Source of the DNA: Manihot esculenta
Lineage: Eukaryota; Streptophyta; Magnoliopsida; Malpighiales; Euphorbiaceae
Assembly: GCF_001659605.2 (NCBI RefSeq)
Contig: NC_035169.2
Location: 17,732,263-17,796,262 of the forward strand
Direction: 5' to 3'
DNA length: 64,000 nt
Shown piece by piece: positions 54,776 through 61,961 of the stretch. A program made the translations under genes and the position numbers. Position 1 is the first letter of the stretch. Every line of letters starts with the position of its first letter. The notes under the pieces are model-generated. The model worked only from the letters and a program-made list of their open reading frames with translations, searched no databases and had not been told where the DNA came from.

Positions 54776-57145
54776 TCATTGTTACTTTGAATCACATTAC
54801 TGACAAAAATTTGTATTTTTACATAATATAAATAACTTCTAGCCCGTATTTTTTAAAATAATTGATACAAGTTATTTTCACAATTTTTCAGTTAGCTTTT
54901 TGATGAATTGTATGGTTAAATGCTAAATACCACCAAAACGCACATGTAAGGCATGTGACTCGAAATTAGTTACAATATACATTTAAGATATTGGAAAAGC
55001 TCAGATTTGAAGCTGTTGGCAACTGAACCTCCAACTACTAGAGTTCTTAATTTTATCAATCCACAATGTTCAGAAGTTTAGACTCTACTAGAGTCCTTAA
55101 TTTTATCAATCCACAATGTTCAAAAGTTTAAACTGTAGGTCATTAGCAGTGGGCTACTCACACACATGTTACAATGCCAATTTGGTCTATCCAAATGTAG
55201 AATTGGGATAAGAATATTAGCACTTTGTTGATGCAAGGTAAACCATCAGAATTTGGTCTTTGGTCAGATTCACTAAATAGATATTGCAAATGCATGCACC
55301 CTTGAGACTTAAGCAAAACATACTCAAATCCACCCCAAGAGAAAAACTTGCTGTCTTGCACACCTCGAGAAAAACAACCAATTGGTTATCCTAGGCATGG
55401 TTTTAAATCGTGGTCGCGGCCATGTTTGCGGTCGTGGTCGCGGCCATGTTTGCGGTCGTGGTCGCGGGTAACGGAAACAGACCTATAACGGCCGTAACGT
55501 AACGGTAACAGCCTGGCGCTACGCAAATTTTTTAAAAAAATTTGCAAAGTTCATAAATAAAATGATATTGATTAGATTTAATTTAGAACAATGTATACAA
55601 ATGCATAATAAACATAAATATATAAAATATAGATTATTTAACTTAAGTTAAACATCATATAGTTTAAAATAAGAAAAATCAACATAATCTTTATAGATTG
55701 AGTAAACTAATAGCTCAAAGTATAATTTTAACTCAAAACTAACACTTTAATCCACAAAAATTTACAAAAAAAAAAAAGAAAAAAAAACAACAATTAAAAA
55801 CTAAAATAGATAAAATTTAACTAACTTTTTAGAAGAAATAAGCTTGGAAATAGAGTAGTTTATAATGGATCTAAGTTTATATGAGAAATATGCAAGGAAG
55901 ATTGAAATTTGAAAGAGAAAGGGAAGAGAAAACTTAAAAAATATAGTCTTTGAAGCTGCTGAAAAGTGTAGAAACTAATGAAAATGAGAATAGGGAGCAA
56001 AAAATAAAAGATATAAAAGAATTTTAATTATTGGTAACGGCCGTTACCGTTACGTAACGGCCGTTACGCATGCAAATCAGGAGGGGCCGTTATATAACGG
56101 GTAACGGCCCCCCAAAACCCGTTACATAACAGCCGTTATGTAACGTAACGGCCGTTATTTAAAACCATGATCCTAGGTCTAAGTTGACTTTGATACTAAT
56201 CTGTATTGCCTGAGTAATCTACTGCGGCAAACTGCAAAGAATATATTGTCCTAGGTGGACTTCAATATCATAAGTTATCTACTGACTTGATAACCATTAA
56301 ATATTGAGCTTTAAACACCATGGCATCAGTTAAGTTTCACATGTAGATAAATCACTTGGTCAAGCAGTCAAAAATACCTTGTGGGCAGGCGGAAGCTTTT
56401 TGAAAGATCTTTCATATCTTTTTACATCCTCTTCTGCAGCATCTGGATAGCTGAATAAAGAAGGAAAAAAGTCAATAAGATAAATAGTACTTTCTTAAGG
56501 TGGGAGTTGTCATGAACATGACCTTAAATGCTGAAAATAAGAAAAAAAAAATTCAAAAAATGAGTTTGTAATCATATACATTTTTTCAACAAAGGTGCGA
56601 ACCAAGAAATCAGGACATTTTATATATGTTAGAAAGGCACAAAAACCAAATGAAGTATCAGGGGATCTTGAACCAAAATATTAATAAACACTCATTTGGA
56701 AGGAAATTAAATATCTTTGGAACAACAGTCTAAAACCTTCAGCTCCATAAGAAGAGTTTATAATTTTCAACAAACACAGGGGAAAGAAAACTACAGAATA
56801 AATTAAAATCTCCACCATTGATATTGTACGTCTCCAAAAGATTTTAGCTTTCTTCAATTGGCATTTTTTAATTATTTGCTCCATCCAATGTCAAATGAAG
56901 CCATAATAACAAATAAACTCAGAAAGAGCTAGAAGAAGCTGAACAAGTTAAATCATCCAACTTCATTTCTCTGCCCAGAAATAATTTGACCAATCAATGG
57001 ATACCAGAGTGAGAGAGAAAGAGATTGGAGAGAGGTACTTGAGATAGGCACTGATAATGCGCCTAAGGGATTTGACTTCAAGAACCTCTTCCATCTTCCT
57101 TTGATGGCGACGTTCCTCATTTTCCTCTTCTATCACTTGATGCAT
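27570..57145 (-). CDS. CARNMT1: Carnosine N-methyltransferase-like SAM-dependent methyltransferase (N2227 family), 18 exons
   Basis: The spliced product is about 485 residues. By family knowledge, N2227 proteins (human CARNMT1, yeast YNL092W) move a methyl group from SAM to a histidine imidazole. Plants are not known to make carnosine, so the plant substrate is open. Exons (minus strand): 57145-57039, 56450-56378, 54064-54021, 52618-52576, 52461-~52258, 52128-52012, 50919-50848, 48211-48167, 48078-47999, 47851-47787, 47703-47637, 47524-47411, 43351-43278, 35719-35622, 35542-35486, 35384-35316, 35224-35171, 27644-27570. All have GT-AG borders and phases agree. The SAM motif I is [14 protein letters not shown] (exon 10); other hallmarks are [15 protein letters not shown] and [13 protein letters not shown]. 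Exons 5-6 hold a Cys/Ser-rich insert with variable donor choice. The ATG follows an in-frame stop 15 nt upstream. No signal peptide or membrane segment is seen; it is probably a soluble protein. The gene looks intact despite TE-filled introns. Confidence 0.92.
28818..31616. repeat. 2.8-kb solo LTR inside the Pack-MULE TIR
   Basis: It has TGTAACATCC...GTGTTACA ends and a perfect 5-bp TSD, TTCCG (28813-28817 and 31617-31621). The uninterrupted sequence is visible in the right TIR of the MULE. No coding frames are recognised. The minus-strand start TGTAACACTCTTTACCC is like gypsy (chromovirus) LTRs, so it is probably a minus-strand gypsy solo LTR. Confidence 0.85.
30681..30765. repeat. 20-22 bp minisatellite in the solo LTR
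   Basis: Four related units such as TTCGGCCTCTGAGCCTACCG lie in tandem. Each unit has a small internal GGC/GCC inverted repeat. Confidence 0.8.
31800..32470 (-). pseudogene. Captured carotenoid cleavage dioxygenase 4 fragment
   Basis: Minus-strand translation contains [20 protein letters not shown], then [18 protein letters not shown], a stop, [17 protein letters not shown], then [18 protein letters not shown] and [18 protein letters not shown], then [20 protein letters not shown] and INA. This is the middle of a CCD4/NCED-type enzyme with the metal-binding HDF segment. At least two in-frame stops and missing ends show it is not functional. It lies wholly inside the MULE TIRs. Confidence 0.88.
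33135..33586. repeat. Tandem duplication (233-bp unit) containing (TA)n
   Basis: Copy 1 is 33135-33367 and copy 2 is 33368-33586. Each has ATTTTTTAAACAG at its start, a long (TA)n tract (33239-33304 and 33473-33529) and ends near TATATATAATTAG. The copies differ mainly in the TA tract length. Confidence 0.85.
34002..34313 (-). mobile_element. TRIM (terminal-repeat retrotransposon in miniature)
   Basis: A 312-bp element on the minus strand with two LTRs of about 115 bp (34195-34313 and 34002-34115), both with TGTT...TTTAACA ends. A PBS-like TGGTTTTAGAGCC (34182-34194) resembles the initiator-Met tRNA site with two changes. A purine-rich GCGTGAGGGGTG lies just before the 3' LTR. The TSD is ATATA on both sides (33997-34001, 34314-34318), although the region is TA-rich. 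No coding capacity. Confidence 0.82.
34900..35060. repeat. Extra CAGTT/GGTTC-rich segment
   Basis: It resembles the subterminal repeats of the hAT-like ends at 28455-28660 and 34425-34625 but has no recognisable terminus. It may be a remnant of another related element. Confidence 0.35.
35171..35224 (-). CDS. Methyltransferase exon 17
   Basis: Encodes [18 protein letters not shown]. The acceptor is CTGCAG and the donor is GTAAGC. Confidence 0.93.
35316..35384 (-). CDS. Methyltransferase exon 16
   Basis: Encodes [20 protein letters not shown] and QLE. The acceptor is TTTAG and the donor is GTAAGC. Confidence 0.94.
35486..35542 (-). CDS. Methyltransferase exon 15
   Basis: Encodes [18 protein letters not shown]. 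The acceptor is GACAG and the donor is GTAAAC. Confidence 0.94.
35622..35719 (-). CDS. Methyltransferase exon 14
   Basis: Encodes [20 protein letters not shown] and SRILKDGG, the family signature region lining the active site. The acceptor is ATGCAG and the donor is GTAAGT. Confidence 0.95.
35990..38760 (+). mobile_element. Chromovirus-like gypsy remnant (integrase to LTR) in intron 13
   Basis: Broken plus-strand frames show the integrase segments [32 protein letters not shown], the [10 protein letters not shown] segment (usual PQ-D/S-GQTE) and a chromodomain-like tail ([19 protein letters not shown]). The 3' part has LTR-like text with a TATTTAAG box (38527-38534). It is interrupted by a hAT MITE at 37478-38323. 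Stops are numerous; it is dead. Confidence 0.7.
37478..38323. mobile_element. hAT MITE (non-autonomous)
   Basis: Inverted termini CAGTGTTATGAAAGG and CATAGTTGTGAAAGG lie with a perfect 8-bp TSD, ATGCCCAT (37470-37477 and 38324-38331). Subterminal blocks are rich in GGCGCC and AGGCGC motifs. An A/G-rich tract fills 37660-37740. No transposase. Confidence 0.82.
39098..39116. repeat. (CA)n microsatellite
   Basis: About nine CA repeats just upstream of the Copia insertion. Confidence 0.85.
39164..39351 (+). repeat. Copia 5' LTR
   Basis: TGTTATAAG...TTTCTACA, 188 bp, followed at once by the PBS. A TATAAATAGG motif lies near 39294-39303. Confidence 0.92.
39352..39364 (+). other. Copia primer-binding site
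   Basis: TGGTATCAAAACC resembles the initiator-Met tRNA site TGGTATCAGAGC with changes in the last bases. Confidence 0.75.
39709..42912 (+). pseudogene. Copia gag-pol polyprotein remnant
   Basis: ATG at 39709 starts a Gag N-terminus ([11 protein letters not shown]), then jumps to the protease region ([14 protein letters not shown], with SDG where DSG is usual). Integrase shows HCHLGHPS and [10 protein letters not shown], then [18 protein letters not shown] and [12 protein letters not shown] shows [27 protein letters not shown] and, after a frameshift near 42030, [14 protein letters not shown] deletion near 42345 removes the end of RT. RNase H shows DADWAG-like text in a shifted frame, [13 protein letters not shown], and [12 protein letters not shown] to the TGA at 42912. 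Confidence 0.88.
42920..43107 (+). repeat. Copia 3' LTR
   Basis: 188 bp, nearly identical to 39164-39351, preceded by the polypurine tract and followed by the TSD AGCAT. Confidence 0.92.
43278..43351 (-). CDS. Methyltransferase exon 13
   Basis: Encodes [20 protein letters not shown] and DPSQV. It lies alone between two large TE-filled introns (4.1 and 7.6 kb). Confidence 0.93.
43750..46480 (+). pseudogene. Gypsy pol remnant (protease, RT, RNase H, integrase)
   Basis: The longest open piece is 43753-44121, the protease with the DVILGVDWM segment. Later pieces (44194-44385, 44870-45184, 45663-45848, 45870-46091) change frame repeatedly. RT lacks the block between its N-terminus and the LIYS segment. 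The lineage call rests on integrase and chromodomain style. Confidence 0.75.
46965..46986. repeat. (CT)n microsatellite in LTR remnant
   Basis: A short CTCT run of about 18 bp within a pyrimidine-rich stretch near the end of the gypsy remnant. Confidence 0.7.
47411..47524 (-). CDS. Methyltransferase exon 12
   Basis: Encodes [16 protein letters not shown] and [14 protein letters not shown], hallmark family blocks. The acceptor is ATTAG and the donor is GTATAC. Confidence 0.93.
47637..47703 (-). CDS. Methyltransferase exon 11
   Basis: Encodes [19 protein letters not shown] and ILN. The acceptor is AAACAG and the donor is GTAAGA. Confidence 0.93.
47787..47851 (-). CDS. Methyltransferase exon 10 (SAM motif I)
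   Basis: Encodes [19 protein letters not shown]. The Gly-rich GAGLGR loop is the expected SAM-binding motif I. The acceptor is CAACAG and the donor is GTATGT. Confidence 0.95.
47999..48078 (-). CDS. Methyltransferase exon 9
   Basis: Encodes [20 protein letters not shown] and then PNRSKD. The acceptor is GTCTAG and the donor is GTACAT. Confidence 0.93.
48167..48211 (-). CDS. Methyltransferase exon 8
   Basis: Encodes [15 protein letters not shown]. The acceptor is TTACAG and the donor is GTAATG. It is in phase 0 at both ends. Confidence 0.93.
48547..48878. repeat. Recent tandem duplication, 166-bp unit, in intron 7
   Basis: Copy 1 is 48547-48712 and copy 2 is 48713-48878. Only about one difference is visible (AACATTTTC versus AACACTTTC). 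No coding content. Confidence 0.92.
48879..50847. other. Rest of intron 7, no feature recognised
   Basis: AT-rich intron sequence with short open frames only. Nothing was matched to a gene or element. Confidence 0.5.
50848..50919 (-). CDS. Methyltransferase exon 7
   Basis: Encodes [19 protein letters not shown] followed by VDVDK, a conserved family block. The acceptor is ATTCAG and the donor is GTATAT. Confidence 0.92.
52012..52128 (-). CDS. Methyltransferase exon 6
   Basis: Encodes [17 protein letters not shown] and ends DSNGN. The frame is fixed by exon 7. The start could be 3 nt later, at a second AG. Confidence 0.78.
52258..52461 (-). CDS. Methyltransferase exon 5 (Cys/Ser-rich insert, 3' border uncertain)
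   Basis: Starts [11 protein letters not shown] and then becomes rich in Cys, Ser and Gly ([17 protein letters not shown]). Two phase-0 donors are possible: after the Gly codon at 52258 or about 15 nt further. Either keeps the frame into exon 6. Confidence 0.75.
52576..52618 (-). CDS. Methyltransferase exon 4
   Basis: Encodes [14 protein letters not shown], matching the family block with FIYNML. The acceptor is CTGCAG and the donor is GTGAGT. Confidence 0.92.
54021..54064 (-). CDS. Methyltransferase exon 3
   Basis: Encodes [15 protein letters not shown], with the last codon split (phase 2). The acceptor is TTTCAG and the donor is GTAATA. Confidence 0.9.
54706..54772. repeat. (TG)n microsatellite in intron 2
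   Basis: About 33 uninterrupted TG units. On the transcribed (minus) strand this is (CA)n. Confidence 0.97.
55028..55135. repeat. Short tandem duplication (about 50 bp) in intron 2
   Basis: Two copies of a unit containing CTACTAGAGT and ATTTTATCAATCCACAATG, separated by a few bases, with a few point differences. Confidence 0.75.
55396..56169. mobile_element. hAT MITE in intron 2
   Basis: A perfect 13-bp TIR, CATGGTTTTAAAT, and a perfect 8-bp TSD, ATCCTAGG (55388-55395 and 56170-56177). Subterminal regions hold repeated GTAACGGCCGTTA palindromes on the right and GGTCGCGGCCATGTTTGC repeats on the left. The AT-rich centre has no coding frame. Confidence 0.9.
56378..56450 (-). CDS. Methyltransferase exon 2
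   Basis: Encodes [16 protein letters not shown] and KLPPAHK, the family's conserved N-terminal block. The acceptor is TTCAG and the donor is GTATTT. Confidence 0.92.
57039..57145 (-). CDS. Methyltransferase exon 1 (start codon)
   Basis: It begins [13 protein letters not shown] and ends in phase 2 inside the codon of AYLN. The donor is GTACCT. It encodes a charged N-terminal helix. An in-frame TAA just upstream fixes the ATG. Confidence 0.88.
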
Positions 57146-57935
57146 CTCTTTTGATTTTTACTCACAACAGTCGTGCACAACTGAAGAATGAACTGAACTG
57201 CATTTGATTTTATTTAAAGATTAAAATGAAAAAATAAATACGTAAAGGTTAAAAATAAAAGAGAGATACTTCTAAATAGAGCGATTGAACAAAGTAATTG
57301 ACCTGCAGACAGGTTCTAATGGGCTAATCTTAGTGTGCATCTTTGGTCATCCAGGGGATGGTACCGGGTAGAGTACCCAGGAAATTTTAAGTACCCGATC
57401 GCGCACCTGTTTACAAATTACACTACCCAAATCCATACCAAACCTGTATCTGTGCCAAACCCATTTACCATTACCCATACTACCAAAAACTTCCCAAACC
57501 CATTTAACTCGTGATCACAAAAAATAAAAAATAAAAAATAAAAAGAATTTCAGGCAAAATCACACATTAGCATTTTAATGAAATTCAGAAACCCATTTCA
57601 ATCTCATAAAAACAACACTGAATTCATTCAAAATAGTGTTTATTTCAACAAATTTTAAATAAATCTCACAATTACAACCCTCAGCACATTTGCATAAATC
57701 TTAGCATTTCCAAGAATTCCAGAAATCTTACATTTTCAGAAATCTCAATAAAACAACTCCCAATCCATTCACAATAGTCTTTATTATAACAAATTATCAA
57801 TAAATCTCACATATACAACACCGAACACATCCACATAAATCTTAACATTTCCAGAAATTTCAGAAACCCGCATCAATAGATCTCACAAAAGGCACATATC
57901 TGAAACCACAATCTCAAAACCCATTCAAACCTGCA
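57146..57935 (-). promoter_or_regulatory. Upstream region of the methyltransferase gene (5' UTR and promoter expected)
   Basis: It lies directly upstream of the ATG at 57145 on the minus strand. No clear TATA box or start site could be set. It contains a GGGTAC/GTACCC-rich stretch at 57355-57400 that looks like a transposon end. Confidence 0.4.
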
Positions 57936-58200
57936 GTGACTAAAGACGCGGCGAGGAGCGACGGCGGCGTGATTGAGGACGAGGAGCAGCACCAGACAGC
58001 AAAAGTACTGGACCAGCGGAAGCAGCGACGAGGACCAGAGGAAGCGGCGGAAGCGGAGAAGCAACCAGGACCAGCGGATGCAGCAACGAATTTGACAGCG
58101 TCAAGAGCAGAGGGGCGATCGGCGGGAGAAGGGAGGCGTGCGGCTGTATTAGAGTGAGAGGTGGAGAAGCGGAGGGGACGGGCGGCAGTGTTGCGATTTA
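57936..58200. other. GC-rich, CpG-rich island of unknown nature
   Basis: A sharp rise in G+C and CpG against AT-rich flanks, made of imperfect repeats of GGACCAGCGGAAGCAGCGAC-like units. A 73-codon open frame on the plus strand has biased composition and no recognisable domain. It could be a promoter-linked CpG island, the 5' end of a divergent gene or part of a transposon. Confidence 0.4.
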
Positions 58201-58449
58201 GGTCTTTTTTTTCTATTACAACATAGTGAATTATATTTGGGTATTGTGTAGAAAAATTTAAATATTTACGGTACTTTAAATCTTAAATAATATAACTAAA
58301 TTTAAAAATTATATTTTTTTAGTTTGTCATAATTTATAATTAGAGAACTAAATTAAATTTAAAAAAATTAAATAATAAATTGTAATAGAGTCCTAAAATT
58401 TTATATGCTCTTGCTTTAAACGGGTACTCTCCTAATTTAGTCAAGCTGG
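58201..58449. other. AT-rich spacer, no gene seen
   Basis: Short AT-rich stretch between the GC-rich block and the LINE fragment. No feature was recognised. Confidence 0.4.
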
Positions 58450-59631
58450 ACTTTTTTTTACGTCAGAAGATGGAGGAGATTTTAAAACAGGAAGAGCTCT
58501 ATCGGTTCTAATGATCAAAGGAATAATGGATTGTCTCTGGTGAGCGAAACACTAAATTCTACCATCTAGCTGCTAAAGTTAAAAAGAAGATAAAATTAAT
58601 TTCAGCACTTCAAGATTCTAATGGGCAGTGGGTGACTGATGAGGCTTCGTTAGAAAATTTGGTTGTTCAGCTTTACAAGGGCTTCTTCACTAATGATTTG
58701 ACTTATGTGTTGTCTAATCTTGAAGGCATTATTTGTCGTTGAATCCCTGAGGAGCTTCGTACTGACCTTGATAAACCGTATTAGAAAGAGAAAGTGGTTC
58801 GAGCTTTATTTCAGATGGCACCTTTTAAAACTGCTGGTGAGGATGGTTTCACAACAGGCTTCTTCCAACGTGCTTGGTGTGTTTTAGGTAATACTATGTG
58901 TGATATTGTTTTGGGTGTTTTGCATGGTAATCTCTTACCTGATGGGCTAAATTCCACTTTAATCACTTTAATTCTCAAGGTTGAAAATCCGACCCATATT
59001 GCTCAGTTTAGACCAATTAATCTTTGTAACGTTTTATATAAAATTATTATAAAAACTATGGTTAATCGGTTAAAGTATGTTATGCCATTTTTTATTGGCC
59101 CGGAACAAAGCAGTTTTGTGCCAAGAAGGCAAATTGTGGATAATATAGTTATATATCAAGAGGTGCTCCACTCGATGAATAAGGCTAAAGGGGTTAAGGG
59201 TTATATGACTTTGAAGATCGACTTGGAAAAAATCTACGATAGACTTAATTGGGACTTTCTTGAATTAGTTTTATCCAATACTGGGTTTTCAGATGGTTGG
59301 ATCAATAATATTATGAAGCGTGTCAGCTCAGCTACGTTGAAATTACTATAGGATGGTAAAAAATTAGAAGGGTTCAGGCCTTCCCAAGGGGTTCGATAGG
59401 GTGATGCTATGTCCCCTTATCTTTTTATTTTATGTATTAAGCAGTTGAATAATATGATTGCTGCGTCGGTCAATGAAGGGTTATGGAAGCCTATACCTAT
59501 ATGTAGAGGAGGCCCAGCTATATCTCATTTGATGTTTGTCGATGATATGGTTCTCTTCGCTGAAGTCTCGGTTGAGCAGATGGGTTGTATCTTGAAGATT
59601 TTGAATGATTTTTCGCTTGTGTCTGGGCAGC
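58450..59631 (+). pseudogene. L1-type LINE reverse transcriptase fragment
   Basis: Plus-strand RT frames: NTKFYHLAAKVKK, then GEDGFTTGFFQRAWCV (usual GPDG), STLITLILKVENP, FRPINLCNVLYKII, FVPRRQIVDNIVIYQEVLHS, TLKIDLEKIYDRLNWDFL and FVDDMVLFAE (catalytic box, usual FADD). At least three stops occur. It is cut off at 59631 by the chromovirus LTR; the rest would lie beyond the right edge of the window. Confidence 0.88.
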
Positions 59632-60279
59632 TGTAACAGCCCGAAAACCGAACTGCTACCGGCGCTAGGATCCAGATCGGCTTAAGGCCGTCGGGACCCG
59701 TAGCAAGCCTGCTGTGAACTTTGTGTACCTGTGAATTCTCATACATGATCATGTGAATTCCCATACATGATCATACATTTGCTGTAAAAGTTAAAACTTT
59801 TCTCTGTACCAAGGCTCAACCGGTGCATGCACTAACTCTGTACTGTAAACCCCTACTAGAGCTCTCATCTTTGCTCTAGGTGGGCTAAACTCATTCTATG
59901 TTAAGCATGGTTTTTAAACACATAAGGTAAACTCATTTACATAAAAGAGATCATGTATACAGAAGAATTATAACTCTTATAATGGACAAGCACAGCTCCA
60001 TACACTATACAACATAAACTATCTCTTATAATTACATGTCCACACTAGCTATTACATCTCTTTACTCTTCTCTACCCTGCTGACTTCTCTCTGGACTCTG
60101 AACCTGCAAAACTGGGGTTAAGGGAGAGGGATGAGCTATACTAGCCCAGTGAGCAGAACTATAAAACATATTATTAGAACATGATCTCATGGAATGCATC
60201 ACAGCACAAACAAGCCACATCAAGGGTAAACCTGTCACCAACTGTAAACCTGTCACCAACTAGTCTCAGCATCTATCTG

Positions 60280-60460
60280 TGTCAGGGCATAGAGGTAGGC
60301 ACCCGACTATCTGTCTCATCACATAGCATACATTACTTACCATTTGCCAGGGCGTAGAGGCAGGCTCTTGGTCTTTCTTTCCTGTGTCAGGGCGTAGAGG
60401 TAGGCACCTGACTATCTGTCTCATCTATGCCAGGGCGTAGAGGTAGGCACCCGGCTCTCA
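60280..60460. repeat. Minisatellite in the chromovirus LTR
   Basis: Four copies of a unit with CAGGGCGTAGAGGTAGGC near 60283, 60349, 60389 and 60431, spaced 40-66 bp apart. The solo LTR has two related copies near 3420 and 3468, so unit number and sequence differ between LTRs. Confidence 0.82.
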
Positions 60461-60829
60461 GGGACTATTGGATCATCCAGAATTCACCCACATCAACAAC
60501 AAAGTATGCAATGCCTCATATTCGTGATATCTAATGCAATCAACCTATAACATGGTCATGATGTATGAAACATGCTAAAGCATTTGATTTCTCATATTAA
60601 AATAGTTAAGTTTAGTTCCACTCACCTTTGGCTGACTCTGAACTGACTCTGCAGGTTCTGAAGCAGTGCTCACTGCTGACCTCTCTCGTTCCTCTGGTCC
60701 GTTCCTACATAGGTGGACTCAAATGAGGGACCAAACTAACTCAAGAACATCTCTATAAAACTCCCCAAAACCCCCCTAAAAGATCCTAAAACAATCACAT
60801 CAAACATGCAAAAGAAGGCTGGGCAGGGC

Positions 60830-61070
60830 ACTTTCGGCGGCAGGTTCGGCGGCCGAAAGTCCCTCCAGAGACGAACCTCATGCATGTTCGGCGGCACCTT
60901 CGGCAGCCGAAAGTCTCGTCCAGAGATGAAACTCAACCTTCGGCGGCACTTTCGGTGGCCGAACCTTCCCTCCAGAGACGAAAGTCCCAATTTTCGGAGG
61001 CAAGCTTTGGCAGCCGAAACTGCCTCCATAAGGGATTCGGCGGCCGAACCTTCCTTCGGCGGCCGAACCT
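60830..61070. repeat. TTCGGC-N-GCCGAA palindrome array in chromovirus LTR
   Basis: Exact copies are at 60845-60857, 60899-60911, 61036-61048 and 61055-61067, with degenerate copies between and a further one at 61670-61682. Spacers of the type CTCCAGAGACGAA recur. Confidence 0.9.
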
Positions 61071-61585
61071 GGTTTTGCCCGTTGGGCAGAACCCTGCTCT
61101 GTTTCATGCAAACTTTCCCCCCAACTTACCTCAACATGCAAACAACTACTCACAACTAGCACATACCATATAACATGCATAAAAGGGTCTAAAACTAACT
61201 TATAACCCCAACAAACATAGCACATAACACATATACATGCTTATACATAAAAATCATCAAAAACCTCAACTAAACCCTATCATGCATACTATCCATAAAA
61301 CTTCCATAAAACCTTCAAAAATCAAGAAAGGAAGTTTAGGATCTTTACTTACCTCTTCCAAACAAGAGAATAAACGATCCCAACGTGGAGATATGGAGAA
61401 ATCCTCTCTCAAATTCTCCAAGCTTTCAAACTTTGCTCTTTTGCTCAAAAACTTCAAAACCATATGAAAATCCATCAAAACCATGAAAGATTTGAAAAAA
61501 CACATAAATCACTCAAGGAAGATTAAGTCTCACCTTAGCTCGTGCAAATGGAAAGAAAATCTTATCCATTTGACCGATCTAGGGC

Positions 61586-61593
61586 CTTTTATA
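61586..61593 (-). promoter_or_regulatory. TATA box in chromovirus LTR
   Basis: The minus strand reads TATAAAAG within CCTATAAAAGGCCC, conserved in the solo LTR at 4656-4663. Confidence 0.55.
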
Positions 61594-61882
61594 GGTGGCT
61601 GGCCAGACCACCTTCGGCGGCCAAACGTGAAACCCGAAAGCCATGCAAGATCAGCGGCCGAAAATCACCTTCGGCGGCCGAACCTGGCTTTTCTGCCTTG
61701 GTTCTTTTCTTACAAAAACTCATTTTCCTTTATACTTAAAACATTAAAACAAGTTAAAATGCTTTAGAAAACATATGTATCACCCTTCTAGAGGGTTCCG
61801 ACACCCGAGATTCCACCGAACTATAGGAATTCCGATGCCGGACTATAGGAATTCCGATGCCGGACTCTAGCCGGGTATTACA

Positions 61883-61896
61883 TTCTCCCCCCCTTA
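61883..61896 (-). other. Polypurine tract of the chromovirus
   Basis: The minus strand reads AAGGGGGGGAGAA directly before the TG of the 3' LTR. Confidence 0.85.
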
Positions 61897-61961
61897 AGAA
61901 CATTCGTCCCCGAATGTTCCTCGAACAACTAAACACATAAACACACATAAAAGAGGGAAAA

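Larger units (their letters stand above)
59632..61882 (-). repeat. 3' LTR of the chromovirus
   Basis: TGTAATACCCGG at 61882 to GCTGTTACA at 59632 (minus strand), 2251 bp. It contains a minisatellite (60280-60460), the palindrome array (60830-61070 and 61670-61682), a TATA box and a short duplication near the 5' end (GGAATTCCGATGCCGGACTATA-like unit, 61820-61862). Confidence 0.9.

Noticed and set aside
57936..58157. 73-codon GC-rich open frame as a host gene
   Set aside because: Biased Ala/Arg/Glu composition, no domain, no splice context and a plus-strand direction opposite to the nearby gene. Kept only as a GC-rich island.
60736..61225. Overlapping 100-120 codon frames on both strands in the chromovirus LTR
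   Set aside because: Same cause: the palindrome array has few stops in any frame. It is noncoding LTR sequence.
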